Below, piece after piece: positions 1 through 8,327 of a stretch of DNA of 64,000 bases. Position numbers and translations under genes: made by a program. How positions within the stretch are numbered: position 1 is the stretch's first letter; each line of letters starts with the position of its first letter. A model generated the notes under the pieces. That model saw only the letters and a program-made list of their open reading frames with translations, was not told where the DNA came from and made no database searches. Source of the stretch: Streptomyces sp. WZ-12 (GTDB taxonomy: Bacteria > Actinomycetota > Actinomycetes > Streptomycetales > Streptomycetaceae); contig NZ_CP118574.1 of NCBI RefSeq assembly GCF_028898845.1, positions 5,677,001 through 5,741,000 of the forward strand, in the 5' to 3' direction.

Positions 1-1
1 G

Positions 2-736
2 GTCGGCATGGCCGGCCACGCCCACCGGCACCCCCGGGAACTCTCCGGCGGTCAGCAACAGCGCGTCGCCATCGCCCGCGCACTGGCCATCCGCCCCGGT
101 GTGCTGCTGCTCGACGAGCCGCTCTCCGCGCTCGACGCCCAGTTGCGCTCCGGCATGCTCGCCGAACTCGCCCGCCTGCACCGCGAGTTGCCCGACCTCT
201 CGCTCCTCTACGTCACCCACGACCAGGTGGAGGCGCTCACCCTCGCCGACCGGATCGCCGTCCTGGAATCCGCCCGGCTGCGCGAGTGCGACACCCCGCA
301 GGCCCTCTACCGCAGCCCCCGCACCACGTTCACCGCCTCCTTCGTCGGCACCGCCAACCTGCTGCCGGTGACCGTGCGCGCCGGCGGCGTGGAGTTCGCC
401 GGCCGCCATCTGACCGTCCCCACCGGCGACGCGGCGCCCGGCGCCACCGCCACCCTCTGCGTCCGCCCGCACCTGCTCGGCCTCCAAGCCGCCCCCGACG
501 GCCACGGCAACACCCTGCGCGGCACCGTCACCGAGGTCCAATGGCGCGGCGCCACCCACCGGTTGTACGTCACGGTCGACGGCCATCGCGTCCTGGCCGA
601 CCTGCGCGAACTGCGCGACCCCCCGCCGCTGGGCACCGAACTCGCCCTGCACTTCGCCCCCGAGGACGCCGTCCTCCTCCCCGCCGGCCTCCCCACCCCG
701 ACCGGCCCCGCGGACGCCGGAGCCCCCGATGCCTGA
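2..736 (+). CDS. ABC transporter ATP-binding protein, 2-aminoethylphosphonate/iron type (5' end outside window)
   Basis: This is the C-terminal part of an importer ATPase; the reading frame is already open at base 2, so the Walker A region lies upstream of the window. Visible are the ABC signature LSGGQQQR, Walker B LLLDEP followed by the D-loop SALD, and the H-loop VTHDQVEA. A C-terminal TOBE-like beta domain of about 120 residues follows. The stop overlaps the start of the next gene by 8 bp, so it is translationally coupled to the permease. The order ATPase, permease, permease, lipoprotein and the nature of the lipoprotein suggest a PhnT-like subunit of a 2-aminoethylphosphonate importer. 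An Fe(3+) or other small-anion importer of the same family is the alternative. Confidence 0.9.
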   Translation, partial: VGMAGHAHRHPRELSGGQQQRVAIARALAIRPGVLLLDEPLSALDAQLRSGMLAELARLHRELPDLSLLYVTHDQVEALTLADRIAVLESARLRECDTPQALYRSPRTTFTASFVGTANLLPVTVRAGGVEFAGRHLTVPTGDAAPGATATLCVRPHLLGLQAAPDGHGNTLRGTVTEVQWRGATHRLYVTVDGHRVLADLRELRDPPPLGTELALHFAPEDAVLLPAGLPTPTGPADAGAPDA

Positions 737-2507
737 CCGCACCACCCCGCGCGCCGGGCCCCGCCCCCGCCGCACCACCGCCCTCTGGGCCCTACCGCCC
801 GTCGCCGCCCTCGCCGTGGTGTTCCTCTACCCGCTGGCCCTGGTGGTCCGCCAGTCCCTCACCCCCGAGGACGGCGGCGGCCCCTCCACCGCCCCGTACG
901 CCACGGTGCTGACCGCCACCTCCTTCCAGGACGCGCTCACCAACACCGTGCTGATCGCGGTCGGCGCCACCCTCGGCGCGCTCCTCCTCGGCCTGGCGCT
1001 CTCCCTGGTCATCGCCTTCGTCCCGTTCCCCGGCGGCAAGGCACTGGCCCGCTTCATCGACCTCTTCCTCGCCTTCCCCTCCTTCCTGATCACCCTCGCC
1101 CTGCTGTTCCTCTACGGCACCGTGGGCATCGCCAACGGCCTCTGGACCGACGTCACCGGCGCCACCCACGGGCCACTGAACTTCCTGCACACCCCCTGGG
1201 GCGTGCTGCTCGCCGAGGTCACCTACTTCACCCCGTTCGTGATGCGCCCCCTCCTGGCCGCGTTCTCCCAGGTGGAGACCGCCCAGGTGGAGGCCGCCGG
1301 CTCGCTGGGCGCCCGCCCCTGGCGGATCGTGCGGACGGTGATCCTGCCCGAGGCGCTGCCCTCACTGGCCGCCGGCGGCGCCCTCGTCCTGGTGCTGTGC
1401 CTCAACGAGTTCGGCATCGTCCTGTTCACCGGCGCCAAGAACGTCGTCACCCTGCCGACGCTCGTCTACACCAAGGCGATCCTCGACGGCGACTACACCG
1501 GCGCCTGCGTCGTCGCGGTCATCAACATCGCGCTCTCCGTGGCCCTTTACGCCCTCTACCGGACGGTGATGTCCCGCACCACCGGCACCGCCAGAACCCT
1601 CCGGCGCACGCCCACCCCCCGCCCCCCACGCGGGCCAGTATCCTCTGACCCACGAACACCCCACCCCCGGCCCCCACCGCCCCCGTCCTCGCCGCAGGAG
1701 GTGCCGACCGTGCTCGTGCATAGCGCAGCCGCCCGACGGGTCATCTGGGCGGCGTTCGCCCTCCTCTTCGTACCGGTCTTCGCCCTCCCGCTGCTGGTCA
1801 TCGCCACCGCCTCGGTCGCCGGCGGCTGGAGCGGAGCCCTCCCCTCCGGCCTGACCCTGACGCACTATCAGGACATCGCCCAGGGCGACGCCCTCACCGC
1901 CCTGCTGACCAGCGTGCTCACCGCCCTCGCCGCCAGCGTCCTCGCCCTCACCCTCGGCACCTGGGCCGCCCTCGCCGCCGAAAGGCTCGGCCGCCGCACC
2001 CGCCGGATCCTCGACGCCCTCTTCCTGCTCCCGGTCGCCGTCCCCTCCGTCGTCGTCGGCCTCGCCCTCCTCGTCGCCTTCTCCCAACCCCCGTTCCTCC
2101 TCAACGGCACCCCACAGATCGTGATCATCGCCCACACCGTGCTGGTCACCGCGTTCGCCTACCAGTCCGTCACCGCCGCCCTGGCCCGCCTCGACCCGGC
2201 CTACGAGCAGGCCGCCGCCGGCCTCGGCGCCCGCCGCGCCTACGTCCTGTGGCGGGTCAAACTCCCCCTGCTGCTGCCGTCCCTGACCGCCGCCGCCGGC
2301 CTGTGCTTCGCCCTCTCCATGGGCGAGTTGAGCGCCACGATGATGCTCTACCCGCCGGACTGGATGCCGCTGCCCGTCCAGATCTTCGCCGCCACCGACC
2401 GCGGCGCCCTCTTCACCGGCGCCGCCCTCGCCGTGGTCCTCATGGCCACCACCCTCCTCGTCCTCCTCGCCGTCTCCCGCCTCCGCACCAGGGCCACCCA
2501 CCGCTAG
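729..2507 (+). CDS. Tandem-fused ABC transporter permease (two permease units in one frame)
   Basis: The 592-residue frame holds two complete binding-protein-dependent permease units of about six membrane segments each. Each has its own cytoplasmic EAA-type loop (GSLGARPWRIVRTVILPEA in the first half, GLGARRAYVLWRVKLP in the second). Known PhnU and PhnV are separate proteins of about 270-290 residues. Here they are joined by a proline/arginine-rich linker at about residues 287-327 with no stop codon. A perfect Shine-Dalgarno (AGGAGGTG, 1696-1703) and an in-frame GTG at 1710 sit exactly at the start of the second unit. The cell may therefore make a fusion, a free second permease, or both. The two units would form the membrane channel for the ATPase upstream and the lipoprotein downstream. 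Fe(3+)-type permeases are also sometimes fused, so substrate remains inferred. Confidence 0.88.
   Translation: MPDRTTPRAGPRPRRTTALWALPPVAALAVVFLYPLALVVRQSLTPEDGGGPSTAPYATVLTATSFQDALTNTVLIAVGATLGALLLGLALSLVIAFVPFPGGKALARFIDLFLAFPSFLITLALLFLYGTVGIANGLWTDVTGATHGPLNFLHTPWGVLLAEVTYFTPFVMRPLLAAFSQVETAQVEAAGSLGARPWRIVRTVILPEALPSLAAGGALVLVLCLNEFGIVLFTGAKNVVTLPTLVYTKAILDGDYTGACVVAVINIALSVALYALYRTVMSRTTGTARTLRRTPTPRPPRGPVSSDPRTPHPRPPPPPSSPQEVPTVLVHSAAARRVIWAAFALLFVPVFALPLLVIATASVAGGWSGALPSGLTLTHYQDIAQGDALTALLTSVLTALAASVLALTLGTWAALAAERLGRRTRRILDALFLLPVAVPSVVVGLALLVAFSQPPFLLNGTPQIVIIAHTVLVTAFAYQSVTAALARLDPAYEQAAAGLGARRAYVLWRVKLPLLLPSLTAAAGLCFALSMGELSATMMLYPPDWMPLPVQIFAATDRGALFTGAALAVVLMATTLLVLLAVSRLRTRATHR
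1696..1712 (+). promoter_or_regulatory. Internal ribosome binding site and in-frame GTG start for second permease unit
   Basis: AGGAGGTG is followed by six bases and then GTG, in frame with the enclosing permease ORF. The position coincides with the end of the low-complexity linker and the start of the second permease unit, which argues that it is a functional or ancestral translation start rather than a chance match. Confidence 0.6.
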
Positions 2508-2568
2508 CCCGCACCACTCCCACCCCCCAACTCCCCTCCTCCCGCGACCTGTTCCAGGAGCCCCCGCC

Positions 2569-3645
2569 ATGCCCAGTCACCCGCCCCGCCGCCCGTCCCG
2601 CCCCCTCCTCGCCGGCGCCGCCGCCCTCACCCTCGCCGGCTCCCTCACCGCCTGCGGCGCCTCCGCCGCCGACCCCAACGCCAAGGAGATCACCGTCTAC
2701 AGCGCCGACGGCCTCAAGAGCGAGAAGGGCGACGGCTTCTACGACAAGGTCTTCAAGGACTTCCAGAAGCAGACCGGCATCAAGGTCAACTACGTCGAGT
2801 CCGGCTCCGGCGCCGCCGTCCAGCGCCTGGCCCGCGAACGCACCAACACCAAGGCCGACGTCCTGATCACCCTGCCGCCCTTCATCCAACAGGCCGACGG
2901 CAAGGGCCTGTTGGACACCTACCGCCCCCAGGGCTCCGACCAGGTCGCCGCCGCCGACAAGGACCCGGGCGGCAAGTGGGTCTCCGTCGTCAACAACTAC
3001 TTCTGCTTCATCTACAACAAGAAGGAACTGGCCAAGCCCCCGGCCACCTGGCAGGACCTCACCGACCACCGCTTCGCCGGCAAGCTCCAGTACTCCACCC
3101 CCGGCGTCGCCGGCGACGGCACCGCCGTCCTCATCAAGGCCCTGCACGACTTCGGCGGCCAGGGCCCCGCCATGGACTTCCTCAAGAAGCTCCAGGCCAA
3201 CAACGTCGGCCCGTCCTCCTCCACCGGCCAGCTCGCCCCCAAGACCGACAAGGGCGAACTCCTCATCGCCAACGGCGATGTCCAGATGAACTACGCCAAC
3301 ACCAAGACCATGCCCAACCAGGGCATCTTCTTCCCCGCCGCCAAGCCCGGCGCCCGCCCCACCACCTTCTCCCTCCCCTACGCCGCCGGCCTGGTCAAGG
3401 ACGCCCCGCACGCCGACAGCGCCCGCAAGTTCCTCGACTACCTGCTCAGCAAGCCCGTCCAGGAAGAGGTCTCCGCCATCGGCGGCGGCTTCGCCGCCCG
3501 CAAGGACGTCAAGCTCACCGACGCCAACGCCGCCGCCCTCGCCAAGATCATGAACGGCGTCGACATCTTCGAGCCCGACTGGAACGACATCGACAAGAAC
3601 CTCGACACCTACGTCAACGCCTGGCGGACGGCCACCGGAAGCTGA
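2569..3645 (+). CDS. ABC transporter substrate-binding lipoprotein, 2-aminoethylphosphonate type
   Basis: A 358-residue periplasmic-binding-type protein with an Arg-rich n-region, hydrophobic core and lipobox (LTAC), so it should be anchored outside the membrane after lipidation. The mature part begins with the beta-strand ITVYSADG and contains the two-lobe pattern of the class that binds ferric iron or small phosphonates (DVLITLPPF, WQDLTDHRFAGKL, FEPDWNDID). Families related to PhnS have this layout. It lies 61 bp after the fused permease and is the last gene of the importer operon. A 12-bp inverted repeat follows. Ligand identity is inferred from family resemblance only; the iron-coordinating tyrosine pair of true FbpA proteins is not obvious. 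Confidence 0.88.
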   Translation: MPSHPPRRPSRPLLAGAAALTLAGSLTACGASAADPNAKEITVYSADGLKSEKGDGFYDKVFKDFQKQTGIKVNYVESGSGAAVQRLARERTNTKADVLITLPPFIQQADGKGLLDTYRPQGSDQVAAADKDPGGKWVSVVNNYFCFIYNKKELAKPPATWQDLTDHRFAGKLQYSTPGVAGDGTAVLIKALHDFGGQGPAMDFLKKLQANNVGPSSSTGQLAPKTDKGELLIANGDVQMNYANTKTMPNQGIFFPAAKPGARPTTFSLPYAAGLVKDAPHADSARKFLDYLLSKPVQEEVSAIGGGFAARKDVKLTDANAAALAKIMNGVDIFEPDWNDIDKNLDTYVNAWRTATGS

Positions 3646-3657
3646 CCCCCAGCGCAC

Positions 3658-3692
3658 CGGGGCCGGAGCCGGGACCACCCGCTCCGGCCCCG
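3658..3692. terminator. Bidirectional hairpin between convergent genes
   Basis: Perfect 12-bp GC-rich inverted repeat (3658-3669 and 3681-3692) with an 11-base loop, just after the lipoprotein stop and before the convergent HAD gene. No T-run, as is usual in Streptomyces. Confidence 0.65.
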
Positions 3693-3726
3693 ACCCGTAA
3701 CGGCCCGCCGGGCCGCCCGCCCCGGC

Positions 3727-4506
3727 TCAGACCAGATCCACCAGATCGGCGATCGAGTCCACCACCTTCGTCGGCCGGAACGGATAGGTGTCGACCTCCT
3801 CCGCCGACGTCAGCCCCGTCAGCACCAGGAACGTCGCCATCCCGGCCTCCAACCCCGCCAACACATCGGTGTCCATCCGGTCGCCGATCATCGCGGAGGT
3901 CTCCGAATGCGCCCCGATGACATTGAGCGCATGGCGCATCATCAACGGATTCGGCTTCCCGACGAAGTACGGCTCCTTCCCCGTCGCCTTGGTGATCAAC
4001 GCGGCCACCGAACCGGTCGCCGGCAACGCCCCCTCCGGCGACGGGCCGGTGTTGTCCGGATTCGTCGCGATGAACCGCGCACCACCGTTGATGAGCCGGA
4101 TCGCCTTCGTCAACGCCTCGAACGAGTACGTCCGCGTCTCCCCCAGGACCACGAAATCCGGATCGACATCGGTCAGTACGTACCCCGCGTCGTGCAGGGC
4201 GGTCGTCAAGCCCGCTTCCCCGATCACATAGGCGGTGCCACCGGGCCGCTGGGTGTCCAGGAACGTCGCCGTGGCCATGGCCGACGTCCAGATGTTCGCC
4301 ACCGGCACGTCCAGCCCGATCCGGTTGAGCCGGGCGTGCAGGTCCCGCGGTGTGTAGATCGAGTTGTTGGTGAGCACCAGAAAAGGACGGCCGGAATCCC
4401 GGAGCTTCTTGATGAAGGCATCCGCGCCCGGCACGGGGACGCCTTCGTGCATCAGCACACCGTCCATATCGGTGAGCCACGATTCGATGGGCTTGCGCTC
4501 AGTCAT
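3727..4506 (-). CDS. HAD-IIA (NagD-like) phosphatase
   Basis: A 259-residue HAD-superfamily hydrolase of the NagD/p-nitrophenylphosphatase type. Motif I is WLTDMDGVLMHEG near the N-terminus (nucleophile and acid Asp pair), motif II is FLVLTNNS, the conserved Lys lies in FVGKPNP, and motif IV is MIGDRMDTDVLAG. The type IIA cap lies between motifs II and III. Family members dephosphorylate nucleotides or sugar phosphates; substrate cannot be read from sequence. The start MTERKP was chosen over the longer open frame because the upstream part has no coding character and the family starts a few residues before motif I. It is convergent with the phosphonate importer. A link to phosphonate use is possible but unsupported, because it is not the phosphonoacetaldehyde hydrolase type. 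Confidence 0.92.
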   Translation of the reverse strand: MTERKPIESWLTDMDGVLMHEGVPVPGADAFIKKLRDSGRPFLVLTNNSIYTPRDLHARLNRIGLDVPVANIWTSAMATATFLDTQRPGGTAYVIGEAGLTTALHDAGYVLTDVDPDFVVLGETRTYSFEALTKAIRLINGGARFIATNPDNTGPSPEGALPATGSVAALITKATGKEPYFVGKPNPLMMRHALNVIGAHSETSAMIGDRMDTDVLAGLEAGMATFLVLTGLTSAEEVDTYPFRPTKVVDSIADLVDLV

Positions 4507-4791
4507 GGCCCTACCGTAAGAGGCGCCCCAGCTCACATGCCATGGGAGCGACGCTCCGAAGCCCCCCGCACACCGCGCCAGGACGCCGCACCCGCCCGGC
4601 CGCCTTCGACGGCGACGAAACGAGGGCGTACGAGCGGGTCCGCACGGAGCCCCGCCGTCCCCTTCACGCAAGCCGCCAGCGGCAAGCCCCCGCCGTCGGT
4701 GCCCCCGCCCACCCGATCGGCGCAGCCCCACACCGCCCCGGATGCGCCCACCGGCGGACCGGCGGACCTTCGGAGTAACCGGAGGTACACC

Positions 4792-5181
4792 ATGCGCTCA
4801 CCGCAGCTCGCACTCTGTGCCGCGGTCGCGGCGTGCGCGGTGACGACGGCTCCCGCGCACGCCGACGACGAACGCGGCGCCCGCACCGCCCAGACCGCCG
4901 CCGCCACTCCGGCCGCCCCCGGCCCACACCGCCCGCCGCCCACGGTCGCCCACGGCACCCGGCCCACCCTCCCCACCGGGACGCACCTGGCCCTCACCCC
5001 GCCCGCCCGGACCCACCTCGTACCGGACCGGGTCGTCGCCCACCGCGAACTGAGCAGCACCTCCGCCGTCGCCCTCGTCCTGGCGGGCGGCGTCATCCTG
5101 GTCATCGCGGGCCAACTGCTCCGCCTCAGACTCCGCCTCCGCCGCGAACGCCACGGGAGCGACGGTGCCGACGAAGACTGA
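4792..5181 (+). CDS. Small secreted/membrane protein with proline-rich stalk, unknown
   Basis: A 129-residue protein not recognised as a known family. It has a signal-like N-terminus (MRSPQLALCAAVAACAVTTA followed by PAHA), a Pro/Thr/His-rich extracellular stretch of about 60 residues, one membrane segment (ALVLAGGVILVIAGQLL) and a short Arg-rich cytoplasmic tail. GGAGG lies 7 bases before the ATG. The topology suggests a surface-exposed membrane anchor. The next small membrane gene overlaps its 3' end by 17 bp, so the two are probably translated together and may act as a pair. Confidence 0.7.
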   Translation: MRSPQLALCAAVAACAVTTAPAHADDERGARTAQTAAATPAAPGPHRPPPTVAHGTRPTLPTGTHLALTPPARTHLVPDRVVAHRELSSTSAVALVLAGGVILVIAGQLLRLRLRLRRERHGSDGADED

Positions 5182-5443
5182 ACAACGGACCGCCCCCACC
5201 GAGCGGGCGGACACCTCGGCGGACCTCGCGGCACCGCGCCAACGGGGACCCGGCACCCGGCCCCTCTGGGGCATCGCCTGGGCCGCCCTGCTGCTGGCGT
5301 GCTGGCTCTGCGGCGGCGCACCCGCCCCGCTGACCAGCAGTCCCGCGCTCCTGCCCACGACCGGCGACGCCACCGTGGGCCACGCCCCGGCCACCGGACC
5401 CCCACCGCCCCGCGACACCGCGCCGTCACCACAACACGACTGA
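5165..5443 (+). CDS. Small membrane protein, unknown
   Basis: A 92-residue product from a GTG start inside the 3' end of the preceding gene, with GGGAG upstream of the GTG. It has a charged N-terminal third, one strong hydrophobic segment (LWGIAWAALLLACWLCGG) and a Pro/Thr-rich tail. It resembles its neighbour in architecture, with one membrane segment and a low-complexity extracellular part, but not in sequence. No function is suggested. The overlap of frames over 17 bp supports both being real. A hairpin follows directly at the stop. Confidence 0.6.
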   Translation: MPTKTEQRTAPTERADTSADLAAPRQRGPGTRPLWGIAWAALLLACWLCGGAPAPLTSSPALLPTTGDATVGHAPATGPPPPRDTAPSPQHD

Positions 5444-5470
5444 GGCCCCCCGCAATGCGAGGGGCCTCAG
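5440..5470. terminator. Hairpin between small membrane gene and tRNA-Lys
   Basis: Ten perfect base pairs (5440-5449 with 5461-5470), a C-A mismatch and three inner pairs. It lies at the stop codon of the + strand gene and just beyond the 3' end of the - strand tRNA, so it can stop transcription from both sides. Confidence 0.7.
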
Positions 5471-5477
5471 TCCTACG

Positions 5478-5551
5478 TGCGCCGCCAGGGACTCGAACCC
5501 CGGACCCGCTGATTAAGAGTCAGCTGCTCTAACCAACTGAGCTAGCGGCGC
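5478..5551 (-). tRNA. tRNA-Lys(CTT), copy 1
   Basis: The reverse complement folds into a cloverleaf with acceptor GCGCCGC/GCGGCGC, D-loop AGCTCAGTTGGTTAGAGC, anticodon loop CTCTTAA (anticodon CTT, Lys) and T-arm GGGTTCGAGTCCC. CCA is not encoded. A -10-like hexamer TAGAGT (reverse of 5567-5572) lies 15 bases upstream of the 5' end. The tRNA body is identical to those at 12300 and 27269. Confidence 0.97.
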
Positions 5552-6170
5552 GCGCTGACGAAGAAAACTCTACACGAACTCCGAGGGTGGTCCGTACCCA
5601 AGAACGCCCCACCCACGCACCCACCCCATGTGATCCCCGCCACCCCGCGCCCACCTCTCTCGTCCCGCCCACCACTCGACGCCCACCACTGCACTCCACC
5701 CCACCCCTCCGTCGCCCTATACCTCATCAACACCCCCTCCCGCCCGGGGCGAAAGCCCCTCCACCTCGGGACCTTTGCCTGCCGTCGCGCCCGAATTGGT
5801 CTGTGAAGATCGAGTTCGTAGCCGTAGCGCAACAGTTGCCCCGTCAACATGCGGTATCTCCTGCCAGTTGAGAGGCTGACGCCAGCGCCGGGGCGCGGCG
5901 GGCCGACGCCGGGGCGCACGGCCCCCACGAGCAGCCGGCCCGGAGGAGAACTGGCATGACGGTCCCCGGACACCCCGCACCCGGCACCGCGCGCGCCACC
6001 CCCCGCCCGACCGGGAGCCCGGACCTCCGCCCGCCCTTCCCCCGCGGATCATGGCGTCCATCACTACTCCGCCGTCACCTGCAACCCCGTACCCCGAGCC
6101 GACGTCTGCTAGGACGCGAGCCCCGACCCGGGGCCCCGGGACTCGCCCCTCTTCGGAAAGGTTGATCGTC
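5552..6170. other. Intergenic region with C-rich strand-asymmetric tract
   Basis: No convincing gene. From about 5590 to 5750 the + strand is strongly C-rich with many CCAC and CCCACC motifs and almost no G runs, which produces spurious open frames. The rest should hold the promoter of the SsgA-like gene; no clear -35/-10 pair was identified. Confidence 0.6.
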
Positions 6171-6590
6171 GTGGTGTCGACAGCCAAGCGCACCCTTGAG
6201 ATGCAGCTCCTCCTCGGGCCGGACGAAACGGTTCCGGTGGCCGGCCGGTTCGGCTACCGCAGCGACCGCCCCTACGAGGTCGAGGTCGCCTTCCTCAGCC
6301 GCGGCGAAGCGGTCGCCACCTGGCTGTTCGCCCGCGACCTGCTGCTCGGCGGACTGTGCGAAGAGGTCGGCGAGGGTGACGTACGGGTGTGGCCCACCCG
6401 CCGCGCCGCCGGACCCCGACACGTACACATCGAGCTCGCCACCGACGACAGCGTCTGCGAGCTGAGGGTGCGCGCGACGGAGCTCACCGCCTGGCTGGAG
6501 CAGACCGCGGCCATCGTCCCGCCCGGCCACGAAGACCGCTATCTCGATATGGATGCCCACCTGGCCCGCCTGCTAGCGGGGAAGTGCTGA
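6171..6590 (+). CDS. SsgA-like sporulation/cell-division regulator (SALP)
   Basis: A 139-residue SsgA-family protein, a group confined to morphologically complex actinomycetes that guides septum placement and cell-wall remodelling during sporulation. Family hallmarks seen are RFGYRSDRPYEVEVAF near residue 25, WLFARDLLLGGL near 50, GDVRVWPTR near 70 and the C-terminal LDMDAHLARLL. It is not SsgB, because the highly conserved SsgB sequence differs; which SALP it is cannot be decided. The start is one of two adjacent GTG codons (6171 or 6174), with GAAAGG upstream. The stop overlaps the ATG of the next gene (ATGA), so the two are co-translated. Confidence 0.9.
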   Translation: MVSTAKRTLEMQLLLGPDETVPVAGRFGYRSDRPYEVEVAFLSRGEAVATWLFARDLLLGGLCEEVGEGDVRVWPTRRAAGPRHVHIELATDDSVCELRVRATELTAWLEQTAAIVPPGHEDRYLDMDAHLARLLAGKC

Positions 6591-7888
6591 TGACTCCCAC
6601 TCCCATGACGACGACGCCCGACGCCCGCCCCGCGATACGCGCGACGCCCACCACCGCAACGGGCGCCCCAGGCGCCCCCGCGCCCGCCGACGCGCGGACC
6701 GCGGCCGCACGCACCCTGGCCGCCCGGGCCGGCGCCGACCCCGCCGTCCGCATCCCCGTCCAGGGCGGCCCGAACGGCACGAGCCCCGGCTCCACGGACG
6801 CGGCTGACGCCGCGGCCGCCGACTGCGACGCGTCCGGCGCCCCGGCCCCGCACGACCCGTGCGCGCACGGCTTCCTCCCCGAGCGGCCGCCGGTCCGCTC
6901 CATGATCGGCACCTGGACCCGGCTGGACGCCATGGCCCGCGAAGCGGCCGTCGCGCCCGACCGCGCCACCGCCGCCGCCGTCATCGAACGCGCCGACCGC
7001 GCCGACGAGTTGGCCGCCCTGCGGCAGCGCGTCTCCCGCCTCTCGCCCCGCAACGCCGAGGCCGCCGCGATGCGCGTCGCCGTCATCGCGGTCGCCTGCG
7101 GCTGGGGCGCCCTCGACCCGCAGGCGCCGGCCGCCCGCGAGGTCGCCAACGACGCCTTCCTCGAACTCTGGTCCGCCATCGCGCACCGCATCGACCACGA
7201 CCAGTTCGTCGCCCTGCCCACCCTCGCGCTCCACAACTGGGCCCCGGAACGCAAACCGCGCCGCCACATCCCCATCGACCAACTGGCCCGCACCGAACAG
7301 TTGGTGCCGATCGTCCGCTGGGCCCCGGAAGGCCAGCCGCTCAGCCGCCTGGACCGGCTGATGCTCGCCGCGACCCGCCTGGAGGCGCACGGCATCTGGC
7401 TCTTCCGCCTCGCCGACACCCTGGCCGGCCGCGCCCCCGACGACTCCTCGACCCCGACGGCGCTGCGCCGCCTGGTCCGTATCCAGCACGCCCTGCGCGC
7501 CCAACTCCACTCCGAGGCAACGGAACTGGCCGCCGCCCCGGCCACCGACCAGCAGCGCGCGGTACTCGGCGCGCTCGCCGAACAGGGCGCCCTGGAGCCG
7601 CCGGTCCTCCAGGCCGCGGACGCCGTACTGGGCATCGGCGGCCGCCGCCTCGGCGAGGGCCGCCGCCAACACCTGCGCCGCCACCTCCCGGCCCAACACC
7701 GCGCCTGGCTCAGCGCCATGGACCGCCACTGCGCCCCCGTCCGCACCCTCGCCCACCGCGGTGGCCCCGACGCCGCCGTCTACCGCGAGGCCCAGGAATC
7801 CCTCATCGCCCTCCGCCGCACCTACACCGCCCTAGTCCAAACCGCCGCCGCGCCTACCCCAGGCCCCGTCCGAGAGGCAGCGGCCTGA
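6590..7888 (+). CDS. Conserved helical protein coupled to SsgA-like gene, unknown
   Basis: A 432-residue protein starting within the stop of the SsgA-like gene. The first 110 residues are Ala/Pro/Thr-rich and probably disordered. From about residue 110 onward it is alpha-helical and rich in Trp and His (WTRLDAMAREAAV, ELWSAIAHRIDHDQ, ALHNWAPERK, YREAQESLIALRRTYTALV). No signal peptide or membrane segment is seen. The all-helical His-containing C-terminal half faintly recalls heme dioxygenase-like folds, but no diagnostic motif was found and no function is assigned. Co-translation with a SALP suggests a role in the same developmental process. Confidence 0.8.
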   Translation: MTPTPMTTTPDARPAIRATPTTATGAPGAPAPADARTAAARTLAARAGADPAVRIPVQGGPNGTSPGSTDAADAAAADCDASGAPAPHDPCAHGFLPERPPVRSMIGTWTRLDAMAREAAVAPDRATAAAVIERADRADELAALRQRVSRLSPRNAEAAAMRVAVIAVACGWGALDPQAPAAREVANDAFLELWSAIAHRIDHDQFVALPTLALHNWAPERKPRRHIPIDQLARTEQLVPIVRWAPEGQPLSRLDRLMLAATRLEAHGIWLFRLADTLAGRAPDDSSTPTALRRLVRIQHALRAQLHSEATELAAAPATDQQRAVLGALAEQGALEPPVLQAADAVLGIGGRRLGEGRRQHLRRHLPAQHRAWLSAMDRHCAPVRTLAHRGGPDAAVYREAQESLIALRRTYTALVQTAAAPTPGPVREAAA

Positions 7889-8327
7889 CCTGAGGGATCC
7901 CAGGAACTCCGAGTACTCCGGGAACTCCAGGGACCCTGGGGACTCCAGGGATTCCGGTTACTCCCGCGGCCCGGGCCCGACTGCTCGCGCACGGCGCCGC
8001 ACTGCACGCGGCGATACCAACTCGACGCTCTGGCAGCGCGATGGGTGCCCCCGTTAACGCCGTGCCGGCGGTCCTGTCGGTGCCCCGTCAGGCCCTGTTG
8101 GTGTTCTGCCGGTGTCCTGGCGGCCTGCCCTACCGGCGCCGGGGCGCTTGAGCCTGGTGGCTTGTGCGGGGCGGGGGAGGGGATGTGGCGTGCGTGCGGG
8201 CTTGGGCCGGTTGCTTCTGGAGCTCCCTTCTCTCCCTTCCCTGAGGCCGACCTCTGCCCCCGCCCCTCCCGCCCCCGTCGAGCTATGTCTCAGGCATCAA
8301 CTTGTGACTCAGGCATCGGCCTGTGTT
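7889..8327. other. Intergenic region with decameric GGNACTCC-type repeat
   Basis: No convincing gene. Bases 7895-7965 contain six to seven imperfect repeats of about 10 bp around GGAACTCC/GGACTCC. The remainder is unremarkable; open frames here have poor codon bias. Confidence 0.5.

Noticed and set aside
2440..3678. Long - strand open frame (412 codons) opposite the lipoprotein gene
   Set aside because: Gly/Val/Glu-rich shadow of a real gene; no start context or family motif.
5590..5750. Possible CRISPR-like repetition of CCAC/CCCACC motifs
   Set aside because: No regular repeat unit or spacer periodicity; simply a C-rich tract.
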